Below, piece by piece: positions 1 through 7,133 of a stretch of 64,000 nt of DNA. The notes under the pieces were generated by a model, which did no database searches, was not told the origin of the DNA, and worked only from the letters and a program-made list of their open reading frames with translations. Origin of the DNA: Bacteroidales bacterium (GTDB taxonomy: Bacteria > Bacteroidota > Bacteroidia > Bacteroidales > UBA932); assembly GCA_017442315.1 (NCBI GenBank), contig JAFRZX010000054.1:62001-126000 (forward strand), given 5' to 3'. Every line of letters starts with the position of its first letter. The stretch's first letter is position 1. The position numbers were made by a program, and so were the translations under genes.

Positions 1-137
1 TTTCCAGGACCAGCGGCAACCACCGTACCCTGCTGAGGTTTCTCCTTTGCTGTGTCAGGGATGAAAAGTCCTGATGCTGTCTGGGTCTCCGCCGCTTTCG
101 GCTCGACCACTACTCTGTCTGCTAATGGCTTGATCAT
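1..137 (-). CDS. groES: Co-chaperonin GroES, partial (C-terminus beyond left edge)
   Basis: The reverse strand read from ATG at 137 gives [14 protein letters not shown], then a segment containing [16 protein letters not shown] and VVAAGPG. This is the classic GroES N-terminus, including the region around the mobile loop. GroES forms the heptameric lid of the GroEL folding chamber in the cytoplasm. Only about 45 of the usual 90 or so residues are present; the rest and the expected groEL lie left of the window. The upstream leader is AT-rich and has no obvious Shine-Dalgarno sequence, as is common in Bacteroidota. A separate hairpin lies between this gene and the epimerase gene upstream, so it is probably its own transcription unit. 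Confidence 0.95.
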   Translation of the reverse strand, partial: MIKPLADRVVVEPKAAETQTASGLFIPDTAKEKPQQGTVVAAGPG

Positions 138-217
138 TTTATCTTTATTTAATTGTTATTGTAAATCTTGGAACTGTCCTTGAAGCCCCTGGCATCATGA
201 CAGCCGGCCTCCCTAGG

Positions 218-256
218 GCAAAACAAATGCCAGTCCGTCAGGACTGACATTTTGTC
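218..256 (-). terminator. Inverted repeat between aldose epimerase and groES (terminator or heat-shock operator)
   Basis: CAGTCC (231-236) and GGACTG (241-246) flank a 4-nt loop. The pairing continues outward through CAAATG (224-229) and CATTTTG (248-254) with one mismatch. Read leftward, the stem ends in ATTTGTTTTG, which suits an intrinsic terminator for the epimerase gene that stops at 276. It also lies about 80 bp upstream of groES, so a regulatory site is possible. I favour a terminator. Confidence 0.55.
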
Positions 257-275
257 ACATTCAACATCACCGCAC

Positions 276-1400
276 CTACTTTATTCTGAACCTATAGACG
301 CAGGTGTGCGTATACGTCTGCCCCGGAGTAAGCAGAGTCGAAGGGAAATGTGCGTGATGAGGAGTATCAGGATACTTCTGAGTCTCCAGCGCGATGGACT
401 CACGATAGTCAAGTGTCCTGCCATATTTTCCCATAGTAGTACCGTCAAAGAAATTTCCTCCATAGAACTGAAGCGCCGGCTGGTCTGTCCAGACTTCCAT
501 ATAACGGCCTGAAGAAGGCTCCAGCACAGAAGCTGCAAGTTCCAGGCCGTCATCACTCTTGCGGTCAAGCACCCAGTTGTGATCATATCCACCTCCGAAG
601 GCAAGCTGCTGATCTTCAACTTCCAGATCGGTCCCGATGGCTTTAGGCTCCCGAAAATCGAACGGCGTACCGGTGACATCAGCAATATCGCCTGAAGGTA
701 TGAGAACGGAATCTACCGGTGTTGTCGCAGAAGCATTTATGTAAAGCACATGGTCGTTGATTGTTCCGTTACCCTCTCCCTTGAGGTTGAAGAAAGAATG
801 ATGTGAAATATTCATATGGGTAGCCTTATCCGTTTCTGCCACATAATCCACCTTGAATTCATTTTCAGGAGTCAGAGAATATGTCATCACTATCTTTCTG
901 TTGCCCGGCATACCGTCCTGACCGTCTGGACACAGGTATGACAGCACCAGAGAATCCTCAGACACACTGACCACATCCCATACTACCATATCCAATCCTT
1001 TCAGTCCACCATGCAAGGTCTGACCGTTGTTGTTCTGAGGGAATGTATAGACCTCCTCACCTATTGAATAGGTTCCTCCTGCAATACGGTTGGCATAAGG
1101 TCCGACAACTGCACCAAGGAAACGTTCCCCCGGATTGTTCACATAAGTATCGATGTCTGCATATCCAAGCACGACATCTTCAAGGTTGCCTTCCCTGTCA
1201 GGCACCCACAAAGACACTACACGGCCTCCGAAATTAGTAACCTGCATGACAAGATCCCCAGCTTTCAATGTGTACAACGAAACATTCTTTCCCTCAATGA
1301 CCTTCTCAAAATTCTCCGAAGGAATGAGTTTCAACTCTGCCGGCCTTCCACATGAGGCCAGGACTGAAATAAAAGCAGCAATAAACAAAAACCTTCTCAT
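276..1400 (-). CDS. Aldose 1-epimerase (mutarotase) lipoprotein
   Basis: Galactose-mutarotase family, interconverting alpha and beta anomers of aldoses. The 374-residue product begins with a lipoprotein signal ending in LASC (Cys17), so it is probably membrane-anchored outside the cytoplasm rather than cytosolic like the Leloir-pathway enzyme. Family signatures are visible: NRIAGG near 104, LHGG (His130), the catalytic histidine in NISHHSFFN (His200/201), Asp273 in GYDHNW and the catalytic base Glu339 in ALETQ. It lies 18 bp after an RgpF-family gene on the same strand and looks like the last gene of a four-gene unit. Its role there could be processing of exported sugars or scavenging. The assignment to family is firm; substrate is not known. 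Confidence 0.9.
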   Translation of the reverse strand: MRRFLFIAAFISVLASCGRPAELKLIPSENFEKVIEGKNVSLYTLKAGDLVMQVTNFGGRVVSLWVPDREGNLEDVVLGYADIDTYVNNPGERFLGAVVGPYANRIAGGTYSIGEEVYTFPQNNNGQTLHGGLKGLDMVVWDVVSVSEDSLVLSYLCPDGQDGMPGNRKIVMTYSLTPENEFKVDYVAETDKATHMNISHHSFFNLKGEGNGTINDHVLYINASATTPVDSVLIPSGDIADVTGTPFDFREPKAIGTDLEVEDQQLAFGGGYDHNWVLDRKSDDGLELAASVLEPSSGRYMEVWTDQPALQFYGGNFFDGTTMGKYGRTLDYRESIALETQKYPDTPHHAHFPSTLLTPGQTYTHTCVYRFRIK

Positions 1401-1418
1401 ATCAACTGTTTGCTATGG

Positions 1419-2273
1419 TTATTTATCAATAGGGAAACGTCCTCCCAGAAGTGTCAGATATTTCTTTCCGTCTTCGTAACGGTCCACATTGATTACGGAT
1501 TTGAGCACGGGACTGAAGTTTCTGTTAAGGAATACAGCCGGATAATTCACAGGATATGCTACCTGAGTGCTTATTTCATACCCGGCATCCAGAACAGCAA
1601 GACTGAACAGGCGTTCATACACATGAGCCAATGTCCCACCTGAGTGAGATGCACTGTCAGAAGTCCACATAGATGAATCAAGATGAGCTCCGGCAATCAT
1701 GTCAAGACATTCTGTCCTGACAATGAACATCGTACCGGCACAAAAACGTCCTGTCTTGGATTTTATCCCGATCCGTTCCGCCTCCTCTGAAAGCAGATAA
1801 GTGTCTTCCGGATATCTTCTGGACAATCCCACACACAGTTCATAGCTGCATACCAGCCCTGTCCTAGGCTTCTCCTTAAATATATCCATACACTTGGAGA
1901 ATTGTTCCGGCGTCCTCAACAGGGAATCTACCAGAATGTTTCTCCACCTTTCGCCCTTGAGCCGAAGGCCGTTGATCTTCCATTTGAACGGCTGGACATT
2001 CTTTGTATGAAGCTTCATGACATATGCATAATCAGAAAGGCTGACACTCTTGATGACCTTGATGAACGGCCACACATCATATCCCACATTCTCCACAGTC
2101 ATGAATTTCACATCCGGCTTGAAAGCCTGGAACTTACGGCGTGACTGATGAGAATCTTCGGAAAACGTAACGACCAGGTCCCACTGGCAACCGGCAATAT
2201 TTGCCAGCCTGTCAATGAACCAATCCACCTGATCGTGATAGTAGACATGCAATGCTACAAGCAAATCCTTCAT
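1419..2273 (-). CDS. RgpF-family (rhamnan synthesis F) glycan biosynthesis protein, copy B
   Basis: A 284-residue cytosolic-type protein without signal peptide. It resembles the rhamnan synthesis protein F family, glycosyltransferase-like proteins found in loci for rhamnose-rich or other surface polysaccharides. Characteristic segments are HVYYHDQVDWFID (9-21), ENVGYDVWPF (61-70), KLHTK (87-91), a GxFCAGTMF stretch and an AHVYERLF stretch. The ATG overlaps the stop of the next gene upstream by 4 bp (2270-2273), implying translational coupling. It is a clear paralogue of that neighbour, with the same motifs at the same residue numbers, so the pair looks like a tandem duplication. Exact sugar and acceptor are unknown. 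Confidence 0.75.
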   Translation of the reverse strand: MKDLLVALHVYYHDQVDWFIDRLANIAGCQWDLVVTFSEDSHQSRRKFQAFKPDVKFMTVENVGYDVWPFIKVIKSVSLSDYAYVMKLHTKNVQPFKWKINGLRLKGERWRNILVDSLLRTPEQFSKCMDIFKEKPRTGLVCSYELCVGLSRRYPEDTYLLSEEAERIGIKSKTGRFCAGTMFIVRTECLDMIAGAHLDSSMWTSDSASHSGGTLAHVYERLFSLAVLDAGYEISTQVAYPVNYPAVFLNRNFSPVLKSVINVDRYEDGKKYLTLLGGRFPIDK

Positions 2274-3052
2274 TCTTCTGCGTATCTTATCTTTCTGTAC
2301 AATTTATATATCCCTGCCGCCACAGATGTTCCGAATCCATACTTGCTGAATCTGATTTCAAGCCCGGCATCATACACAGCCAGACACAGCAGTCGCTCAT
2401 ACACATGCGCCGCAGAACCAGTAGAATTGGAACGGCTGACCTTATTCCACATTTCACGCGGAAAGTCCGCCCTGCGAATCTTTTCCAAAGCTTCCGGCTT
2501 CACCATAAACATAGTACCGGCACAGAACCCTTTCCCCTTCAGAGCAACCCCTATCCTTTCCGATTCACCCTCCAGCATGAAAGTATCCTCCGGCAGATAA
2601 TCCCTGAGTGACATGAACAATTCATAGCTGCACACCATTCCCACAGCATTGTCCTGCATCATGGACATACACTTTTCAAAACGCTTCGAACTGCCCAGCA
2701 ATGAGTCCACAAGGATATTCCTCCATCTGTATCCTTTCAGATCCACCCGATTGATGGACTCCTTTCTATCCAACGGTCTTTTTGTGTGCAGCTTCAGTAT
2801 GCAGTCATAGCCGGACAGGTCCATACTTTTCACAACCTTTATGAACGGCCACACATCATAACCGACGTTCTCTACCTCAACAAAGCGTACGTCATGCCTG
2901 AACGCATGGAACTTCTCTCTAAGCTCATCGGTAAATGCCTGACATGTCACGACCAGTTCCCACCGACACCCTGAAATATTCTTCATTCTGTCAATGAACC
3001 AGTCCACCTGATCATGATAATAGACATGAAATATGACAAGAACCCTTCTCAT
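2270..3052 (-). CDS. RgpF-family (rhamnan synthesis F) glycan biosynthesis protein, copy A
   Basis: A 260-residue paralogue of the gene downstream, sharing HVYYHDQVDWFID, ENVGYDVWPF (61-70), KLHTK (87-91), CAGTMF and AHVYERLL. Family membership suggests transfer or processing of a sugar during synthesis of a surface glycan on the cytoplasmic side. It is about 24 residues shorter than its partner, mainly at the C-terminus. The ATG overlaps the stop of the upstream glycosyltransferase by 4 bp (3049-3052), so the three genes are probably translated as a coupled set. Divergence between the copies suggests related but distinct transfers. This is inference. Confidence 0.75.
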   Translation of the reverse strand: MRRVLVIFHVYYHDQVDWFIDRMKNISGCRWELVVTCQAFTDELREKFHAFRHDVRFVEVENVGYDVWPFIKVVKSMDLSGYDCILKLHTKRPLDRKESINRVDLKGYRWRNILVDSLLGSSKRFEKCMSMMQDNAVGMVCSYELFMSLRDYLPEDTFMLEGESERIGVALKGKGFCAGTMFMVKPEALEKIRRADFPREMWNKVSRSNSTGSAAHVYERLLCLAVYDAGLEIRFSKYGFGTSVAAGIYKLYRKIRYAEE

Positions 3053-3909
3053 CTGCCAAGGTATCCTTTCAATAATTTATACGAACGCCCATTGAGAGGA
3101 TGCTTCAGAACATATTTCAGCACCATACCCAGTGTCATGACATCATATACGTCCAATTCCCTGAACACATTGAGCCAGGCCTGAGAGGCCCTGTCTTCCA
3201 GCTTCTTCTTCTGTCTGTCACTCATAGGAGACACAGACATAGGAAGTAGCTCCTGCCATTTCCTATGGATATCAAGCGTATCTTCAGCCCAATCCTTTCC
3301 ATAACTTCCCATAGAAAAATGTTCTACAAGGACAGTATGGCACACCCAGTTCCTGTAACCAGCCGCAGCTGCTCCAACAGTCACATCAATATCATAGCAA
3401 TGGAATCCTTTCAATGTATCTTCATCAAAACGCACATTTTCCCACACCTTCCTGTTCATGAACAGACACATGCCGTCCAAAGTGATGACCTGGGAGAAAT
3501 CATCCTTATACGGATTACGGATAGAGAGAATCTCCTTCCCGCCGTCTCTCTGGATATAAGTGTACCTGTCTCCTTTACCTCTTGTGGAACTCCAGCCGGT
3601 AGGAGCTGAAGATTTCATTACGTTTCCTGCAAATCCGATCACACCGCAATCCGGTTCCGACAGTTTGTCTGCAACTGCCTTTCCCCAGCCTATCGTCTTG
3701 AATTCAACATCCTCATGCATGAAACATAATATATCATATGCAGCCTTCGCCGCACATTCATTATATACCTGACATATGCCTTTTCCCGTATCGCGGTTAT
3801 CATATGCAATCACCTCAAAAGGGATATCACTGCCTATGGTATTCTTTATATTCAGTCTCAACGCCTCGGCCTCAGCCGGACGTATCGAGCATACTATTAT
3901 TGAAAACAT
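3049..3909 (-). CDS. Glycosyltransferase, StrF-like GT2-type domain
   Basis: A 286-residue protein starting MFSIIVCSIRP, with a beta-strand/helix start typical of GT-A folds and FMHEDVEF at 63-70 in place of the usual DxD metal site. It also has a DGMCLFMNRKVW segment and an HCYDIDVTVGAA segment. These match the glycosyltransferase domain found in StrF-type proteins. It probably transfers an activated sugar to a surface polysaccharide or glycoprotein precursor. It is the first gene of the leftward unit with the two RgpF-like genes and the epimerase. A TATATTTG box at 3947-3954 lies about 30 bp upstream of the ATG after allowing for the start site. Donor and acceptor cannot be read from sequence. 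Confidence 0.75.
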   Translation of the reverse strand: MFSIIVCSIRPAEAEALRLNIKNTIGSDIPFEVIAYDNRDTGKGICQVYNECAAKAAYDILCFMHEDVEFKTIGWGKAVADKLSEPDCGVIGFAGNVMKSSAPTGWSSTRGKGDRYTYIQRDGGKEILSIRNPYKDDFSQVITLDGMCLFMNRKVWENVRFDEDTLKGFHCYDIDVTVGAAAAGYRNWVCHTVLVEHFSMGSYGKDWAEDTLDIHRKWQELLPMSVSPMSDRQKKKLEDRASQAWLNVFRELDVYDVMTLGMVLKYVLKHPLNGRSYKLLKGYLGR

Positions 3910-3946
3910 ATCATCACACTGTCCTTTTTATCATAAGGACAACTTG

Positions 3947-3954
3947 CAAATATA
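3947..3954 (-). promoter_or_regulatory. Putative Bacteroidota -7 box for the glycosyltransferase unit
   Basis: TATATTTG on the minus strand fits TAnnTTTG and would place transcription start near 3940, about 31 nt before the ATG at 3909. A small inverted repeat, GTCCTT (3921-3926) and AAGGAC (3935-3940), would lie in the leader. No convincing -33 TTTG is seen. Confidence 0.5.
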
Positions 3955-3975
3955 GCACAAAAAGCATATTTTTCG

Positions 3976-3983
3976 TATGTTTG
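3976..3983 (+). promoter_or_regulatory. Putative Bacteroidota -7 box for the DUF819 gene
   Basis: TATGTTTG matches TAnnTTTG, 21 bp before the ATG at 4005, and faces the box for the divergent glycosyltransferase unit. Confidence 0.5.
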
Positions 3984-4004
3984 CATTACTAAAACCTCAG
4001 ATAT

Positions 4005-5171
4005 ATGGAAATTTACGCCTACATTCTGTTATGCTTGACATTTTGCCTGACCCCAGCAGGCGTTCTATGGTTATGCAGAAAATCCAGCTGGCTCGGCAAG
4101 ATCGGACCTATAATCATCCTGTACGCCATAGGCATCATAATAGGCAATCTCGGCATTATGCCAAGGCAGATGCCAATTGTGCAGGAAGTGCTGTCCAACA
4201 TGATGATTCCTCTGGCCATACCTCTCATGCTGTTTGCATGCACATTCAGACGTTCCGGTGCACGAAACCAGATCCTGGCTCTGGTCACCGGCATAATATC
4301 CGTTGCCATTGCGGTCATTGCCGGCTTCATGCTTTTCGGCAGACAGATTGAAGAAGGAGCAAAGATAGGCGGCATGCTGACAGGAGTATACACCGGAGGC
4401 ACCATCAACCTCGCAGCATTGAAGACAATGCTGGGAGTAAAGGATGAGACCTATATCCTGATCAACTCATATGACATACTGGTCAGTTTCCTATACATGA
4501 CATTCCTTCTTACAATCGGTATCAGGATCTTCAGAAAATTCCTGCCGGACAACCGCAATGCATTCACAGAGTCCGACCAGGCTGAGATAGAGTCTGAAAT
4601 CGAAAAGGGAAGTTCAAATCCATATAAAGGTCTGTTTACCCGTCAAGGCATGAAGGAACTTGGAAAACTCACCTCACTCACACTGGCCATCTGTGCCGTT
4701 TCAGGAGGCTTGGCATTGCTGCTGCCGGATGGAGCATTCATGACTGTGTTCATCCTGCTGCTGACAACATTCGGCATTGCATGTTCGTTCCTTAAGCCTA
4801 TAAAGAAGATGAGATACAGCTATGATATAGGCATGTATCTCATCTATATATTCTGTATGACAGTAGCCTCGATGGCTGACTTGAAGAATCTTGACCTTGC
4901 CGGCGGTCTCAACCTGCTTGGCTACCTTCTCGTAGCCGTATTCGGCTCCCTCCTGATCCAATGCATCTTTGCCAGACTGTTCAGAATTGAGGCAGACATG
5001 ATGGTAATCGCATCGGTTTCCTTCATCAATTCCCCTCCGTTCGTTCCGATGATGGCAGCAGCCATGAAGAACAAGGATGTCCTCATCCCAGGTCTCACCA
5101 TTGGAGTTGTCGGCTATGCAGCTGGAAACTATCTGGGATTCCTGATGAGCCAGCTGCTGAATATCATCTGA
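4005..5171 (+). CDS. DUF819-family integral membrane protein
   Basis: A 388-residue polytopic inner-membrane protein with roughly ten hydrophobic segments. The pattern matches the DUF819 family of putative transporters: early GPIIILYAIGIIIGNLG, an internal TGVYTGGTINLAALK motif near 125-140, and a late VSFINSPPFVPMMAAA motif. The two glycine/asparagine-rich motifs lie in opposite halves, suggesting a pseudo-symmetric carrier. A charged loop (roughly residues 180-220) separates the halves. It is transcribed alone, divergent from the glycan unit and convergent with glyA, leaving only 4 bp between stops. The substrate of this family is not established, so no transport role is assigned. Confidence 0.8.
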   Translation: MEIYAYILLCLTFCLTPAGVLWLCRKSSWLGKIGPIIILYAIGIIIGNLGIMPRQMPIVQEVLSNMMIPLAIPLMLFACTFRRSGARNQILALVTGIISVAIAVIAGFMLFGRQIEEGAKIGGMLTGVYTGGTINLAALKTMLGVKDETYILINSYDILVSFLYMTFLLTIGIRIFRKFLPDNRNAFTESDQAEIESEIEKGSSNPYKGLFTRQGMKELGKLTSLTLAICAVSGGLALLLPDGAFMTVFILLLTTFGIACSFLKPIKKMRYSYDIGMYLIYIFCMTVASMADLKNLDLAGGLNLLGYLLVAVFGSLLIQCIFARLFRIEADMMVIASVSFINSPPFVPMMAAAMKNKDVLIPGLTIGVVGYAAGNYLGFLMSQLLNII

Positions 5172-5175
5172 GTGA

Positions 5176-6504
5176 TCAGTACCTGTTGAGAGGCATTCCG
5201 TTGGTCTTCATCCTCACCTGCTTTCTCACTGCAGCCATAACCTCTTCATACTCGTCCTTTCCTTCTTCAGTTTTTCCTGCGATAAGGTCAAGGTGCGCAG
5301 CTGCATTGACAAGCACCTGATCTATAAGATTCACGATAAACTCCATATCCTTTTCTATGAAGCCACGTGAAGTGACGGCAGGGGTTCCCACACGGATTCC
5401 TGAAGTCTGGAATGGAGTGCGCGAATCAAACGGCACCATATTCTTGTTGATTGTGATATCCGCTTTTCCAAGTTCCTTTTCGGCCACCTTTCCTGTAAGT
5501 TCCGGAAATTTGCTTCTGAGGTCGATGAGAAGGAGGTGATTATCGGTACCTCCCGACACTATCTTGTATCCGCGTGACGCGAAAGCCTCCGCCATTGCCG
5601 CAGCATTAGCCACCACCTGTTTCTGATACTCCTTGAACTCCGGCTGAAGGGCTTCGTAAAAAGAAACTGCCTTGGCAGCTATACAATGTTCGAGAGGACC
5701 TCCCTGCACTCCAGGGAATACACTTGAATTGAGAATCTGGGACATCTTCTTAACCACTCCCTTAGGGGTAGTATAGCCCCAAGGATTATCAAAGTCCTTG
5801 CCCATAAGGATTATACCTCCCCTCGGACCTCGAAGTGTCTTATGAGTGGTAGATGTTACTATATGTGCATATTTTACCGGATTGCTCAAAAGTCCTGCTG
5901 CGATCAATCCGGCAGTGTGAGCCATATCTACCCAGAAGATGGCACCTACCTTATCGGCAATCTCACGCATCCTGGCATAATCCCACTCTCTGGAATACGC
6001 AGATGCTCCTCCGATGATAAGTTTCGGCCTGTACTCAAGGGCACGCTGTTCCATCTGCTCATAATCAATCATTCCGGTAGCTTCGCTAAGGCCATATGAC
6101 ACCGCATTGTAAAGAATTCCGGACATGTTCACCGGTGAACCATGGGTCAGATGTCCTCCATGTGCCAGGTCAAGACCCATGAATGTCTCACCAGGCTTCA
6201 GACATGCCATCATGACAGCCATGTTAGCCTGAGCTCCTGAATGAGGCTGCACATTAGCATATTCAGCCTCAAAGAGTTCACATATACGGTCAATAGCTAG
6301 CTGCTCAATCTGATCTACAAATTCGCATCCTCCATAATACCTTGCCCCAGGATATCCCTCTGCATATTTATTGGTACATATGGAACCTAAAGCCTCAAGT
6401 ACCTGAGAGCTTACATAATTTTCAGAGGCTATCAGTTCAATACCTGTCGTCTGTCTATCCTCTTCCTGTCTGATCAGATTAAAAATTTGAAGATCCTGTT
6501 TCAT
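5176..6504 (-). CDS. glyA: Serine hydroxymethyltransferase
   Basis: PLP enzyme converting serine and tetrahydrofolate to glycine and methylene-THF, the main one-carbon source of the cell. The 442-residue product starts [18 protein letters not shown] and contains [34 protein letters not shown] and the PLP-lysine motif [13 protein letters not shown] chose ATG at 6504. A longer reading starting at 6588 adds 28 lysine-rich residues absent from the family, and would run over the TAATTTTG box at 6528-6535. It diverges from the SpoU methyltransferase gene, with facing promoters in a short intergenic region. Length and motifs are normal. Confidence 0.97.
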   Translation of the reverse strand: MKQDLQIFNLIRQEEDRQTTGIELIASENYVSSQVLEALGSICTNKYAEGYPGARYYGGCEFVDQIEQLAIDRICELFEAEYANVQPHSGAQANMAVMMACLKPGETFMGLDLAHGGHLTHGSPVNMSGILYNAVSYGLSEATGMIDYEQMEQRALEYRPKLIIGGASAYSREWDYARMREIADKVGAIFWVDMAHTAGLIAAGLLSNPVKYAHIVTSTTHKTLRGPRGGIILMGKDFDNPWGYTTPKGVVKKMSQILNSSVFPGVQGGPLEHCIAAKAVSFYEALQPEFKEYQKQVVANAAAMAEAFASRGYKIVSGGTDNHLLLIDLRSKFPELTGKVAEKELGKADITINKNMVPFDSRTPFQTSGIRVGTPAVTSRGFIEKDMEFIVNLIDQVLVNAAAHLDLIAGKTEEGKDEYEEVMAAVRKQVRMKTNGMPLNRY

Positions 6505-6527
6505 AAGTTTGTTTTTTCTTGCGCCTG

Positions 6528-6535
6528 CAAAATTA
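6528..6535 (-). promoter_or_regulatory. Putative -7 box for glyA
   Basis: TAATTTTG on the minus strand fits TAnnTTTG and lies 24 bp before the chosen glyA ATG. It supports the short start. Confidence 0.5.
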
Positions 6536-6554
6536 CACATTTTTTGTTTTTTCT

Positions 6555-6562
6555 TACCTTTG
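6555..6562 (+). promoter_or_regulatory. Putative -7 box for the SpoU methyltransferase gene at 6594
   Basis: TACCTTTG matches TAnnTTTG, 31 bp upstream of ATG 6594, back to back with the glyA box. Confidence 0.5.
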
Positions 6563-6593
6563 TGTTGATAACTTTTAAGAAACAGCACAGAAC

Positions 6594-7133
6594 ATGGGCA
6601 ACAGAAAACTTTTAAACATAGAATTAGGGAGAGTCAGCGCCGAGGAATACAGACGTCTGCCACAATCAGGGACAGTACTGGTGCTTGACAATATCCGCAG
6701 CGCCCACAATGTAGGTTCTGCATTCCGCACAGCCGATTCATTCAAGGCAGATAAAGTGTACCTGTGCGGAATATGCGCCGTACCGCCGTCTGCAGAAATC
6801 CACAAATCAGCATTGGGAGCAGAAGACAGCGTCCCATGGGAGCATTACGAAGACACACTCGACGTCATCAACGCCCTGAAAGGACAAGGCTACATAATAG
6901 CCAGTGCCGAGCAGACCGTTGGATCCGTCATGCTCGACACATTCATACCTGATCCGGAAGCAAAGTATGCCATCGTATTCGGAAATGAGGTTTCAGGTGT
7001 ACGTCAGGACGTAGTGGATGCCTCTGACATTGCACTGGAAATTCCTCAATACGGGACAAAGCACTCTCTCAACGTATCCGTAAGCATCGGGGTAATACTA
7101 TGGCACTTCCGCAGTCACATGAAAATCAGATGA
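6594..7133 (+). CDS. SpoU/TrmH-family RNA 2'-O-methyltransferase (short form)
   Basis: SAM-dependent ribose methyltransferase of the trefoil-knot SPOUT class, probably acting on tRNA or rRNA. All three SpoU motifs are present in 179 residues: [17 protein letters not shown] (32-48), FGNEVSGV (129-136) and [14 protein letters not shown] (151-164). There is no separate N-terminal RNA-binding domain, which separates it from the RlmB-like paralogue at 29276. The last 8 bp overlap the end of the convergent bat gene (7126-7133). The exact RNA target cannot be assigned. Confidence 0.88.
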   Translation: MGNRKLLNIELGRVSAEEYRRLPQSGTVLVLDNIRSAHNVGSAFRTADSFKADKVYLCGICAVPPSAEIHKSALGAEDSVPWEHYEDTLDVINALKGQGYIIASAEQTVGSVMLDTFIPDPEAKYAIVFGNEVSGVRQDVVDASDIALEIPQYGTKHSLNVSVSIGVILWHFRSHMKIR

